Shown here piece by piece: positions 1 to 8,692 of a stretch of DNA of 64,000 bases. Origin of the DNA: Marinomonas posidonica_A (lineage in GTDB: Bacteria > Pseudomonadota > Gammaproteobacteria > Pseudomonadales > Marinomonadaceae). The stretch covers positions 1-64,000 of the forward strand of contig NZ_JBHZSP010000014.1 of assembly GCF_043643765.1 (NCBI RefSeq), written 5' to 3'. The notes under the pieces were generated by a model. It was given only the letters and a program-made list of their open reading frames with translations, had not been told where the DNA came from and did not search any database. The position numbers were made by a program, and so were the translations under genes. How positions within the stretch are numbered: the first letter of the stretch is position 1; every line of letters begins with the position of its first letter.

Positions 1-102
1 ATCAAGGAATACATCGAGTATTACAACAACGATCGAATTAAGCAGAAACTAAAAGGCCTGAGTCCGATAGCGTATCGGAATCAGGCCTTGAAAGCCGCTT
101 AG
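1..102 (+). pseudogene. IS3-family transposase OrfB, C-terminal fragment cut by window edge
   Basis: An open frame enters from the left edge and stops at TAG 100-102, giving 34 residues. They include the stretch YIEYYNNDRIKQKL followed by LKGLSP and YR, the usual last residues of IS3/IS150-type integrase-like transposases after the final catalytic Glu region. The rest of the gene lies outside the window, so it cannot be told whether the element is intact. It is followed by an IS3-type terminal repeat. Recognition rests on the short motif alone. Confidence 0.8.
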
Positions 103-108
103 AACAGA

Positions 109-132
109 GTCCAACTTTATGGGGTCAGTTCA
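109..132 (+). repeat. Right terminal repeat of the IS3-family element
   Basis: After the transposase stop comes TCCAACTTTATGGGGTCAG and then TTCA. Read from the outside this is TGAACTGACCCCATAAAG, the usual start of IS3-group terminal repeats, which end in CA. The boundary near 132 is inferred. The left end and target duplication are not visible. Confidence 0.65.
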
Positions 133-176
133 CAAACTTTAATTTAGCCGCGCTTTTTTTATCATGAAAGCGGTCT

Positions 177-461
177 TTACAACTCTGTAATGTCATCAGG
201 GGTTACGTACCCTGTTAACTTATCGGTTTCTTCGTTATTGAAGAACTTATCCATCTGCTCCATCACATATTTTCGCGCGTCAGGCTGCATCAAGTTAAGT
301 TGTTTCTCATTGATCATCATGGTTTGCAGAAGTTGCCATTCTTGCCATGCTTGCTTTGAAACCGTTTGCAGAACCTCTTGCCCTTTCGCTCCAGGCAAAG
401 GGGCTCTGTCTAACGCTTCCATTTCTGTTTGATATTTTTTACAAAAAACCATATTCGCCAT
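177..461 (-). CDS. yggX: YggX family Fe(II) trafficking / oxidative damage protection protein
   Basis: Small cytosolic protein of 94 residues, the family's usual size. It carries the family marks: a single early Cys in MVFCKKYQ, then LPGAKGQ, a W-QEWQ-LLQTMMINEKQLN block and a GY-TPDD tail. Family members help handle labile iron and protect Fe-S proteins from superoxide. It is the last gene of a minus-strand run after asmA-like, mutY and chrA. In enterobacteria yggX directly follows mutY; here chrA lies between them. The start gives the usual family N-terminus and follows the chrA stop by about 100 bp. Confidence 0.93.
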   Translation of the reverse strand: MANMVFCKKYQTEMEALDRAPLPGAKGQEVLQTVSKQAWQEWQLLQTMMINEKQLNLMQPDARKYVMEQMDKFFNNEETDKLTGYVTPDDITEL

Positions 462-565
462 AAGACTGTCTCGTTAGCTTGATTGATTAACCGGATTGCT
501 TGTCATCGATTGCTTGTCTTCATAATGGCGCTACAAACGCAAAATTCAAGCTTTACCATCAAGAC

Positions 566-1762
566 TCACCAGCCGAAAGCCGCACGCAATACGCCAAGCA
601 ACACAAACGCCACAATTAAAAACAGAATGGAAGGTCGTTGCCACTTAAGCCAAACAAAACCGATCACAACCATCAATACATCTTGCCAATCCAGTACACT
701 AGAAGTACCTATGGGATGATGCAAGGCCGCTAACAAAATCCCCACAACCGCCGCATTTAACCCAGCCACCGCGGCCAAAAAACGACGATTATCAGACAGC
801 TTTTGCCACACTCCTTGCGCACTCAGCATGAGCAATAAACCACAAAGAAACACCGCCAGTGTCGCAACCAAAGCCCATAACCAACTATTCGCGCCTTCAG
901 GGGCTGTCGCCGCTCCTAAAAAACTTGCCATGGTAAACATAGGTCCAGGCACAGCTTGTGCCGCAGCATATCCAATAAGAAGATGCTCGTTTGCAACCGT
1001 ATCCGCAACGAACGACGACAGCATAGGCAAAACCACATGACCACCGCCAAACACCAAAGCGCCCGCTTGATAAAAGTCCGCAAACAGCTGCCCTAGCCCC
1101 TCTGTTAAGAAAAAACTCAGTAAAAACAGTAAGATTGCCAAGCCAAAAAACACACCTGCCAGTGGCACACTTGGCAACGCCGAGTAAGCCTTGGGCTCAG
1201 TATCCAAGAGCAGAATAGAGACAACAGCAGCGACCAATAGCACCACCAGACTGATGTAACTCATGGGCACCCATATCAGGATTGCCGCACTAAACAGTGC
1301 TAAAAACACCGTCAGTCTTGACTGACAAAACGAACGCCACATGGTCAAACAAGCATCCGCCACCACGACCACCGCCAGTAATTTAAGCGCATGAACCACA
1401 GTATCAAAGATGGCTTCACCCTGCCAAAGGTGACCAAATTGCGCCAACAACACCATCGCAACAAAGGAAGGTAAGGTAAACGCGATAAACGCCGCGATAC
1501 CTCCAAGTAACCCAGCACGATGATAGCCAAGCGCAAAGCCCACCTGACTCGACCCCGGCCCTGGAACAATCTGACTCAAAGCAACCCATTGAGCATATTG
1601 AGATTCGGTAACCCATTGTCGCTGTTGCACAAAAGCTTGATTAAAATACCCAAGGTGCGCCGCTGGCCCACCAAAACTTGTCCACCCCAATAAAAAAAAC
1701 GCGGAAAACACCTCCGCGATACGAGTGAAATAAGCTGAATATTGCTTAGCTGAATCCAACAT
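566..1762 (-). CDS. chrA: ChrA chromate efflux transporter (bidomain)
   Basis: Integral membrane protein of 398 residues with two homologous halves, the long-chain CHR family layout. The first half has GWTSFGGPAAHLGYF near residue 27 and a PGPGSSQVG motif near 68. The second repeats these as GALVFGGGHVVLPML and QAVPGPMF near residues 235 and 270. Hydrophobic stretches give about ten membrane spans. Such proteins expel chromate using the membrane potential. It starts 21 bp after the mutY stop with an AGGAC ribosome site, so it is probably cotranscribed. Substrate is family inference. Confidence 0.88.
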   Translation of the reverse strand: MLDSAKQYSAYFTRIAEVFSAFFLLGWTSFGGPAAHLGYFNQAFVQQRQWVTESQYAQWVALSQIVPGPGSSQVGFALGYHRAGLLGGIAAFIAFTLPSFVAMVLLAQFGHLWQGEAIFDTVVHALKLLAVVVVADACLTMWRSFCQSRLTVFLALFSAAILIWVPMSYISLVVLLVAAVVSILLLDTEPKAYSALPSVPLAGVFFGLAILLFLLSFFLTEGLGQLFADFYQAGALVFGGGHVVLPMLSSFVADTVANEHLLIGYAAAQAVPGPMFTMASFLGAATAPEGANSWLWALVATLAVFLCGLLLMLSAQGVWQKLSDNRRFLAAVAGLNAAVVGILLAALHHPIGTSSVLDWQDVLMVVIGFVWLKWQRPSILFLIVAFVLLGVLRAAFGW

Positions 1763-1783
1763 AATGAGCGTCCTGTTGATGTG

Positions 1784-2845
1784 TTAACTCAATTCATTCA
1801 GATCTTGTTCTAAAATACGTCGAACCGGTGTGGGTAGCCCCAAGTTCAAAGCATCGGAGCGTAAAAACCACTGATATTTATTGGCCTCCATCACTCCCTT
1901 AAGCGCCGCCAGTTTGACCTGACTGGGCACAATGTCTAAATGATAATGGCTAAACGTATGTCGAAAAGGTGACAAAGACGTGACAGACAACACATTCGTG
2001 GCAAATCTTTGCTCTGCGTGTAACACAATGGACTCATCGACCGCCAACTCTGGCAGACTCCACAAGCCTCCCCAGATCCCAGTTGAAGGTCGTTTTTCCA
2101 ATAAAATGTGTTGTTCATCATTGGTCAAGACAAGCATTTGAATTTGCTTCTCAGGTTTGGTGGCTTTTTTGGGCTTACGAATGGGGAATTGCGTCGGATC
2201 GGGGGTTTTACTGGCCTGACAATCGGTTTCTAAAGGACATATCAAACACTGAGGCTTAGAGCGAGTGCATAAGGTTGCCCCGAGATCCATCATCGCCTGA
2301 GTGTAATCACCGCAACGCTGGCTTGGCATGTAAGCGTCTGCTATATGCCACATGGCTTGCTCCGTTTTCTTTTCACCTGGCCAATTAGGCACCGCATGAA
2401 AACGAGCTAACACCCGTTTCACATTGCCATCTAGAATCGCCGTTTGCTTGCCGCGAGAAATCGACAAAATAGCAGCCGCTGTTGAGCGCCCAATGCCTGG
2501 CAATTCGCACACACCTTCCAAGCTTTGCGGAAACTCACTATCGAACTCGTCGACCAGCCTTTTTGCCGCTTTATGCATATTGCGCGCACGGGCGTAGTAA
2601 CCAAGTCCACTCCAATGAGCCAAGACCTCGTCCTGATCTGCGGCAGCCAAGGCTTCCACCGTCGGGAAAGAAGCCATAAACTTTTGATAATAGGGAATGA
2701 CCGTGGTGACTTGAGTCTGCTGTAACATGATCTCAGAAATCCACACACGGTATGGAGTTTTATTTTCCTGCCAAGGCAAGTTTTTGCGCCCATGCTCATC
2801 AAACCAAGCTAATACTCGGGGCGCAAAGTGTTCGACTGGTTGCAT
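1784..2845 (-). CDS. mutY: A/G-specific adenine DNA glycosylase MutY
   Basis: Base-excision repair enzyme of 353 residues that removes adenine mispaired with 8-oxoguanine. Visible are the catalytic Glu in SEIMLQQTQ near residue 38, the helix-hairpin-helix LPGIGRSTA near 115, the catalytic Asp in ILDGNVKRV near 138, and the four iron-sulfur Cys with spacing C-X6-C-X2-C-X5-C near 192-208. The C-terminal third is the NUDIX-like domain with the FSHYHLD element that reads 8-oxoG. It follows the asmA-like gene by 33 bp with a GAGAGAAG ribosome site and precedes chrA. Confidence 0.97.
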   Translation of the reverse strand: MQPVEHFAPRVLAWFDEHGRKNLPWQENKTPYRVWISEIMLQQTQVTTVIPYYQKFMASFPTVEALAAADQDEVLAHWSGLGYYARARNMHKAAKRLVDEFDSEFPQSLEGVCELPGIGRSTAAAILSISRGKQTAILDGNVKRVLARFHAVPNWPGEKKTEQAMWHIADAYMPSQRCGDYTQAMMDLGATLCTRSKPQCLICPLETDCQASKTPDPTQFPIRKPKKATKPEKQIQMLVLTNDEQHILLEKRPSTGIWGGLWSLPELAVDESIVLHAEQRFATNVLSVTSLSPFRHTFSHYHLDIVPSQVKLAALKGVMEANKYQWFLRSDALNLGLPTPVRRILEQDLNELS

Positions 2846-2878
2846 TCTTCTCTCACAACAGGGCTTGCTTTATGTCAT

Positions 2879-5167
2879 TTAAAACAAGCTTTTCAATTTA
2901 TCTTTTAGCTTTTCTTTGAGGCGTTCCTCTTCGGCTTCGCGCTTTGCTTCTAACTCGGCTTTTAATCGAGCTTCTTCAGCTTCACGTTTGGCTTGTAATT
3001 CCGCCTTCAAATCCGCTTCTTTTTGTTTCAGCTGTGCTTTTAATTTTGCTTTCTCTTCCGCCAATTTTTGGGCCGCTTCTTGCTTCGCTAAGTTCGCAAA
3101 CAATTTCCCAAAGCCTGCTAGGTCTGGACGGCATAAGCCTGCTGGATCATCGCTGAATGCGCCTTTACAAACAACCGGGAAAGTGAGTTGTGACACGGTT
3201 TTATTGACTTGGCATGCATCATCCAACTGGCTGCCAGTAATGCCCACATTCACCTGATAATTCAATGACTGTGTGGGTAAAGAAATGGTGCCATCCCCTG
3301 TCACTTGTAAGCCAGCCGAGCTAATGGTTAAACCTGGCGTCGAGATTTGTCCATCAACAATGTGAGCAGGAAAACGCATGGTCTCAAAGGGAGTATCGTC
3401 ACCAAATTGACTGGCATTGAGTGTCTCCTTACGAATCGAGGCAATACCTTCACAAACGCTTTTGGTTAAGTTTGCTCCCACCAAAGCACCCTGTTTCATT
3501 TCCACCAGCAAGTCACCTTGTAATGATGACATCAGAGCATCAACACTGTTCCCTTGACTGGTTAAGTCACCACTTAAGAAAGTGCTACCTGCAATCTTAT
3601 CCATCGCCATAAAATCGTTCAGCAATGGCTGAATCTGCACAGCCTCAATACTTGGCACAATTTCAATTTTAGGTGTGTTACCACGAACGTCGAGGCGTAA
3701 TTGAGACGACACTTTACCTTGGTAAAGCGAAGCTTGCAGAGGAGCAATGCTGACAACCCCATTAGATTGCGTGGTATCCAATGCCAGTTGATCAATAGTG
3801 AGGTTTTTGATTTTGATGTCATCAAAAATCAACCCCACATGGCCATTAAGCCCGCGAATCAATTCTACCGGTATCAAGTCTGTTGCGGCCGCATTGGCTT
3901 GAGCTTGAGGGCTCTCGGCTGTGTTTGTTGTGACGGCCTCGACCTCAGTGTCAACGGGCTCGGGTAAATAGCGATCCAAATCCAAATTCGCACCGGCAAG
4001 GCTGATATCCCAACGTAAAGGAGCAAGAGACAATACGGCGTTAGCTTCCATTTTCGTATCATCCAACGCAATAGAAATAGGCTGTATGGTCACTTCGTCT
4101 AAACTGCCTTCCAGCGCGACATTGGCACTGGCTTTCGTCAAAGCCGTTGCATCGGCCATATCGGGCAATGGAACCTGCAAAGCAGTTAGTAAGGTACGAG
4201 GGTTAAACGTCCCAACTGATAACGTGGCAGCAAACTGAGGGTTACTTAGCACTTCAAACGCTTGTACTTTGGCGTCTACATTAAGGCCCATCGAGCTCAG
4301 CGCTAAACCATCAATTAGCAGATTTTCTTGGGGCAAATCCATCGCCACACTGACCGCACTTAGCTTAGCTTCTAGCGGGCTAGCAGGGATTGACTCACCC
4401 GATATTTTGGCTTGCACTACCAAAGCATCCAATAAAAGGGATTCACGTTCAGGAAACACGGTCAATTGGCTGTTTACACTCGCTTCCATCTTAAGCGGTT
4501 GGTTTCCTTGTAAGTCACTCTGGGTCACACTCGCCTCCATTACCATTGGCCAAGCTTGATCCCATTGAACGTCTTGCAACTGTACATCTAGATCCGCCTC
4601 AATTCGCTGCTGAGTTTGTTCATCTCGATAGACGATCTGTGCATTCTCAATACGCAACTCTTCTAGGTGTATGTCTGGAATGTTCATCTGGCTGCTTTGA
4701 GAAGTCTCCTCAGTCGAGGCACTCACGTTCGAGCTGCCTTTAACCGCCGCTGTGTTGGCATCCGCTTCTGAAGAAGGCGGCAGCTGTAGTTGCCAATTGC
4801 CTTCACCTTGAGCATTTTTATGAAGATGGGCCTTCAGGTTCACTAAATTGACCTTGTCCACCTGAATGGTTTGTTCCAGCAAAGGCAAAATGGCCAGACC
4901 AAATTCAGCTCGATCAAATTGCACGATTTCAGAGTCCGAGCCAATGGCCACACCAATGTTTTCCAGTTCTAAGCCTAACCAAGGAAAAAAGGACCAACTA
5001 ATGTCACCTTCTAAACGCAGTCTCACATTGGCTTTCTCCATTGCGACCTGTTTCAGCTCATCTTTAAAATCGTTCGGGTTCACAAACAACCCGACATAAG
5101 CCAAAGCCAAACCGATTAAAGCTAATAGAATCAAGACAAAGTAAATAAATCGCTTAAACCAAACCAT
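2879..5167 (-). CDS. AsmA family protein with charged C-terminal repeat helix
   Basis: Large envelope protein of about 762 residues. An N-terminal membrane anchor (VWFKRFIYFVLILLALIGLA) is followed by FKDELKQVAMEKA, typical of the AsmA start, and a long beta-rich body. The AsmA C-terminal region with LLNDFMAMDKIAGS and LQGDLLVEMKQG is near residue 530. AsmA relatives bridge inner and outer membrane and are linked to phospholipid transport and membrane assembly. After the conserved end, the last 70 residues form a Lys/Glu/Ala helix containing a 15-residue unit repeated twice. I chose ATG 5167 because it sits just before the anchor with GGGAG upstream; a TTG at 5206 adds 13 residues. First gene of the run to yggX. 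Confidence 0.85.
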   Translation of the reverse strand: MVWFKRFIYFVLILLALIGLALAYVGLFVNPNDFKDELKQVAMEKANVRLRLEGDISWSFFPWLGLELENIGVAIGSDSEIVQFDRAEFGLAILPLLEQTIQVDKVNLVNLKAHLHKNAQGEGNWQLQLPPSSEADANTAAVKGSSNVSASTEETSQSSQMNIPDIHLEELRIENAQIVYRDEQTQQRIEADLDVQLQDVQWDQAWPMVMEASVTQSDLQGNQPLKMEASVNSQLTVFPERESLLLDALVVQAKISGESIPASPLEAKLSAVSVAMDLPQENLLIDGLALSSMGLNVDAKVQAFEVLSNPQFAATLSVGTFNPRTLLTALQVPLPDMADATALTKASANVALEGSLDEVTIQPISIALDDTKMEANAVLSLAPLRWDISLAGANLDLDRYLPEPVDTEVEAVTTNTAESPQAQANAAATDLIPVELIRGLNGHVGLIFDDIKIKNLTIDQLALDTTQSNGVVSIAPLQASLYQGKVSSQLRLDVRGNTPKIEIVPSIEAVQIQPLLNDFMAMDKIAGSTFLSGDLTSQGNSVDALMSSLQGDLLVEMKQGALVGANLTKSVCEGIASIRKETLNASQFGDDTPFETMRFPAHIVDGQISTPGLTISSAGLQVTGDGTISLPTQSLNYQVNVGITGSQLDDACQVNKTVSQLTFPVVCKGAFSDDPAGLCRPDLAGFGKLFANLAKQEAAQKLAEEKAKLKAQLKQKEADLKAELQAKREAEEARLKAELEAKREAEEERLKEKLKDKLKSLF

Positions 5168-5329
5168 CCACAAACGCTCCCTATATAGGCGCAAAACAAC
5201 GCGCAATTTTGTTCAAAAACACACCAATGATGAGCACAATTGGTGTCACTATCATAGCATCCGAAGGACGGGTTAATCGATGCAATAGCCATAACTCATG
5301 AAAAAACCTCCCTATAAGGCATAGCCGCT

Positions 5330-5350
5330 AACGAGCCCTCGTTCTATAAT
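5330..5350 (+). promoter_or_regulatory. Putative his promoter: -10 box with adjacent inverted repeat
   Basis: A consensus TATAAT lies at 5345-5350, 60 bp before hisB. Directly before it AACGAG-CC-CTCGTT (5330-5343) is a perfect inverted repeat, positioned to act as an operator in the -10/-35 spacer. No clear -35 hexamer is visible. No His-rich leader peptide is present, so classical his attenuation is not supported. Confidence 0.4.
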
Positions 5351-5409
5351 GGACGCACTATGTCATTAAAGTGGCGGTCAGTCGCCATCAACTGTGGAGA
5401 ATCCAATCA

Positions 5410-6003
5410 ATGTCCGATCGCGTTGCCAGTGTCGAGCGCAATACGCTTGAAACTCAGATCAAGGTGTCGATCAACCTAGACGGTACCGGTAAATTTAACT
5501 GCGTCACAGGCGTGCCTTTTCTAGATCACATGCTTGAGCAAGTGGCTCGTCATGGCCTTATTGATCTAGACATTCATGCGGTTGGTGACCTTCACATTGA
5601 CGCTCACCACACGGTAGAAGATTTAGGTATTACACTTGGTCAAGCCTTTGACATTGCCGTTGGTGATAAAAAAGGCATCAAGCGTTACGGTCATGCTTAT
5701 GTGCCTTTAGATGAAGCCCTTTCTCGTGTGGTCATCGACTTCTCTGGTCGTCCAGGCTTAGAGATGCATGTGCCCTTTACTCGTGCTTCTGTCGGTGGTT
5801 TCGATGTGGATTTGTTTTCCGAGTTCTTCCACGGCTTTATCAATCATGCCAAAGTCACTTTGCACCTAGACAACTTGCGTGGCAAAAATACGCACCACCA
5901 AGCCGAAACAATATTCAAAGCGTTTGGTCGTGCTCTACGTATGGCACTGGAAGTAGATGAGCGCATGGCAGGTCAAATGCCATCGACAAAGGGCTGCTTG
6001 TAA
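5410..6003 (+). CDS. hisB: Imidazoleglycerol-phosphate dehydratase
   Basis: Step in histidine synthesis converting imidazole glycerol phosphate to imidazole acetol phosphate. The 197-residue length matches the monofunctional enzyme. Both metal-binding DAHHTVED-type motifs are present: HIDAHHTVEDLGI near residue 65 and KNTHHQAETIFKAF near 165, plus FLDHMLEQ near 37. The ATG at 5410 is preceded by GTGGAGA; the frame stays open to a GTG at 5371, which would add 13 residues unlike the family. First gene of hisB-hisH-hisF. Confidence 0.97.
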   Translation: MSDRVASVERNTLETQIKVSINLDGTGKFNCVTGVPFLDHMLEQVARHGLIDLDIHAVGDLHIDAHHTVEDLGITLGQAFDIAVGDKKGIKRYGHAYVPLDEALSRVVIDFSGRPGLEMHVPFTRASVGGFDVDLFSEFFHGFINHAKVTLHLDNLRGKNTHHQAETIFKAFGRALRMALEVDERMAGQMPSTKGCL

Positions 6004-6032
6004 GCCTCTAGTTGTTTTAGGACAGGTAAAAT

Positions 6033-6695
6033 ATGAGTCAAGTTCACACTTCAACGGTTGCCGTAATTGATTACGGCATGGGCAATCTACACTCCGTCGC
6101 GAAAGCCCTAGAGCACGTGGCCGACGAACACACTAAAGTGATTGTCACCAGTGACCCAGCCGTCATTGATGCCGCTGATCGCGTGTTGTTACCAGGTGTT
6201 GGTGCCATTCGAGATTGTATCGGTGAAATGCACAACACCGGATTGGTGCCTAGCATTCAAAAAGCCATGCGCGAAAAACCCTTTTTAGCCATCTGTGTCG
6301 GCATTCAATCCTTGATGTCACACAGTGAAGAAAATGGCGGCGTGGATTGCCTAAACCATTTCCAAGGCAATGCCCTGTTTTTCGGCGATAATCACAAAGA
6401 CCACGATGGCAGCAAACTGAAAGTGCCACACATGGGATGGAATCAGGTCAAACAGAGTATTTCGCACCCTCTTTGGCAAGGCATTCCAGACAATGCACGC
6501 TTCTACTTTGTTCACAGTTACTACGTTGTACCGAGCAATCAAAATGAAGTAGCCGGGACATGCGACTATGGTTTGGAATTCTGCGTGGCGTTAGCCCGCG
6601 ACAATGTCTTCGCGGTGCAATTCCATCCTGAGAAAAGCCATAAAGACGGTTTGCAACTTTATAAGAACTTCATCCATTGGGATGGCAAACCTTAG
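6033..6695 (+). CDS. hisH: Imidazole glycerol phosphate synthase, glutaminase subunit HisH
   Basis: Glutamine amidotransferase subunit of 220 residues that feeds ammonia to HisF. The class I triad is visible: nucleophile Cys88 in FLAICVGIQ, and His198 and Glu200 in FHPEKSH. The N-terminal VIDYGMGNLHSV is typical. It begins 29 bp after hisB behind AGGACAGG. The next gene is hisF, 44 bp away, not hisA as in the common order. Confidence 0.96.
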   Translation: MSQVHTSTVAVIDYGMGNLHSVAKALEHVADEHTKVIVTSDPAVIDAADRVLLPGVGAIRDCIGEMHNTGLVPSIQKAMREKPFLAICVGIQSLMSHSEENGGVDCLNHFQGNALFFGDNHKDHDGSKLKVPHMGWNQVKQSISHPLWQGIPDNARFYFVHSYYVVPSNQNEVAGTCDYGLEFCVALARDNVFAVQFHPEKSHKDGLQLYKNFIHWDGKP

Positions 6696-6739
6696 CCCTC
6701 CAATTAATAAGCGAACGACGTAACAGATTAGGAGCCGAT

Positions 6740-7516
6740 ATGGGCTTAGCAAAACGAATTATCCCTTGTCTGGATGTGGACAATGGTCGCGTGGTAAAAG
6801 GCGTACAATTTGTTGATATCCGCGACGCTGGTGACCCAGTTGAGGTCGCCAAACGCTACGATGAACAAGGTGCGGATGAAATCACCTTCTTAGACATCAC
6901 CGCCAGTTCCGATGATCGTGAGACTACGGTACACATGGTCGAAGCTATTGCGGCGCAAGTCTTCATTCCACTTACCGTCGGCGGTGGCATTCGGACTTGT
7001 AACGACATTCGCCGCATGTTAAATGCCGGTGCAGACAAAGTAGGCATCAATACCGCGGCCGTCTTCAACCCAGAGTTTGTCCGTGAAGCTGCGCAACGCT
7101 TCGGGTCGCAATGCATTGTCGTTGCCATTGATGCGAAAAAGGTCAGTGCCGATGGCGAACCAAACAAATGGGAAATCTTCACTCACGGTGGTCGTAAGCC
7201 AACGGGTTTAGATGCAGTTGAGTGGGCGAAAAAAATGGTCGACTACGGTGCTGGTGAAATTCTTCTTACCAGCATGGATCGTGACGGCACTAAAAATGGT
7301 TTCGACTTGGGCGTCACTCGCGCCATCAGCGAAGCGGTTCATGTCCCTGTCATTGCCTCAGGCGGTGTCGGTAATCTGGATCACCTGGTCGACGGCGTCA
7401 CTGAAGGCAAAGCCGATGCGGTCTTAGCCGCCAGTATTTTCCACTTTGGTGAATACAGCATCCAACAAGCGAAACAGCGCATGGCTGACGCTGGCATTGA
7501 AATGCGTCTTCCATAG
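6740..7516 (+). CDS. hisF: Imidazole glycerol phosphate synthase, cyclase subunit HisF
   Basis: Barrel enzyme of 258 residues that condenses PRFAR with ammonia from HisH, giving imidazole glycerol phosphate and AICAR. Catalytic Asp12 sits in IIPCLDVDNGRVVKGVQF, and the second barrel half has GEILLTSMDRDGTKNGFD with the other catalytic Asp. Phosphate loops TVGGGIR and VIASGGVG are present. The ATG at 6740 has AGGAG at the right distance; a longer frame from 6677 would overlap hisH and add 21 unrelated residues. Last gene of the cluster, followed by a terminator. Confidence 0.97.
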   Translation: MGLAKRIIPCLDVDNGRVVKGVQFVDIRDAGDPVEVAKRYDEQGADEITFLDITASSDDRETTVHMVEAIAAQVFIPLTVGGGIRTCNDIRRMLNAGADKVGINTAAVFNPEFVREAAQRFGSQCIVVAIDAKKVSADGEPNKWEIFTHGGRKPTGLDAVEWAKKMVDYGAGEILLTSMDRDGTKNGFDLGVTRAISEAVHVPVIASGGVGNLDHLVDGVTEGKADAVLAASIFHFGEYSIQQAKQRMADAGIEMRLP

Positions 7517-7538
7517 CCATAGAAATAACCCTCAAAAA

Positions 7539-7566
7539 AAAGCCTACTCTTTTTCAAGTAGGCTTT
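7539..7566. terminator. Intrinsic terminator hairpin between hisF and yghU
   Basis: AAAGCCTACT (7539-7548) pairs perfectly with AGTAGGCTTT (7557-7566). Read on the minus strand it is followed by a run of eight T, on the plus strand by TTTCTTC. It can serve both the plus-strand his genes and yghU, whose stop is 100 bp away. Confidence 0.8.
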
Positions 7567-7668
7567 CTTCATCAAGTTTTGCCAAAAGGCAAATATGTCG
7601 AGTTAAATAACTCACTCTTTCAAGTTAGACCACGCTAAAAAGTTTGTCCAATTCAACACAGAAATTTT

Positions 7669-8529
7669 TTAATCTAGATCTAGATTATCAAAATCACTGG
7701 CGTCATGACGTTCGTGTAGTTGCACACCATCACCGAAGGAGCGATTCACCACTCGACCTCGCTTTACTGCTGGACGCTGCTCAATGGCTTTCGCCCAACG
7801 CATGACATGCTGATAACTCGCAACATCGAGGAACTCAGCAGCATCGTACAAGTTACCCAATACCAAGTTGCCATACCAAGTCCAGATCGCGATGTCCGCG
7901 ATGGAATACTCTTCACCAGCCATGTAAGTATTGTCAGCAAGATGTTTGTCCAATACATCCAGCTGACGCTTGGTTTCCATGGTGAAACGGTCAATCGGAT
8001 ATTGCATTTTAGTTGGCGCGTAAGCATAAAAATGCCCAAAGCCGCCCCCCAAATAAGGAGCGGCCCCCATTTGCCAGAATAACCAGTTACGACACTCCGT
8101 TTTCGCTTTGTGATCGGTTGGCACCAAAGCATCAAACTTTTCAGCCAGATATTGCAAGATGGCACCCGATTCAAACACACGCGTTGGTGGTGTGGTACTG
8201 TGATCCATCAGAGCTGGAATCTTAGAGTTTGGATTGATATCTACAAAGCCTGAAGAGAACTGATCCCCCTCACCAATGTTAATAAGGTAAGCATCGTATT
8301 CAGCTTCTGTAATGCCCATAACCAGCAACTCTTCCAACATAATGGTGACTTTTTGACCATTCGGTGTCGCCAATGAATGCAACTGAAGTGGGTGCTTACC
8401 TACCTCTAAAACCTTGTTATGTGTCGCCCCAGAAACAGGACGATTGATGCTAGCAAATTGACCACCGCTCTTGGATTGCCATTGCCAAACTTTAGGTGGA
8501 ACGTATTCCTGCTTATTCTCATCACTCAT
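7669..8529 (-). CDS. yghU: Glutathione S-transferase family disulfide-bond oxidoreductase YghU
   Basis: Cytosolic protein of 286 residues closely resembling YghU (288 residues in E. coli) along its length. Shared stretches include GKHPLQLHSLATPNGQKVTIMLEE, the thioredoxin-fold glutathione site NPNSKIPAL near residue 105, VFESGAILQYLAEKF, and GGGFGHFYAYAP. The end matches the family tail GVQLHERHDASDF. YghU binds two glutathiones and has disulfide reductase activity rather than classical transferase activity. It is divergent from the exported msrA, placing two thiol/oxidative stress genes on one promoter region. Confidence 0.93.
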   Translation of the reverse strand: MSDENKQEYVPPKVWQWQSKSGGQFASINRPVSGATHNKVLEVGKHPLQLHSLATPNGQKVTIMLEELLVMGITEAEYDAYLINIGEGDQFSSGFVDINPNSKIPALMDHSTTPPTRVFESGAILQYLAEKFDALVPTDHKAKTECRNWLFWQMGAAPYLGGGFGHFYAYAPTKMQYPIDRFTMETKRQLDVLDKHLADNTYMAGEEYSIADIAIWTWYGNLVLGNLYDAAEFLDVASYQHVMRWAKAIEQRPAVKRGRVVNRSFGDGVQLHERHDASDFDNLDLD

Positions 8530-8692
8530 AATGCTTCCTCATAAATACTGTGTAACAAATGACTTTGTAATAAATATCGGATCTTAATCGTCTAAAAGAT
8601 AGTAAATTTATTATGGGCTTGATTCATAGCTTAACAAGCACCAACCACCAATTTAATGGGTAAAAAATAAGAAACCCACATGAGGTATACAA

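Noticed and set aside
2916..3257. Plus-strand frame of 113 codons rich in Ser/Ala opposite the asmA-like gene
   Set aside because: It is the antisense shadow of the repeated Lys/Glu/Ala helix and has no ribosome site or family resemblance.
5371..5409. GTG start extending hisB by 13 residues
   Set aside because: The added residues are unlike the family, and ATG 5410 has a better ribosome site.
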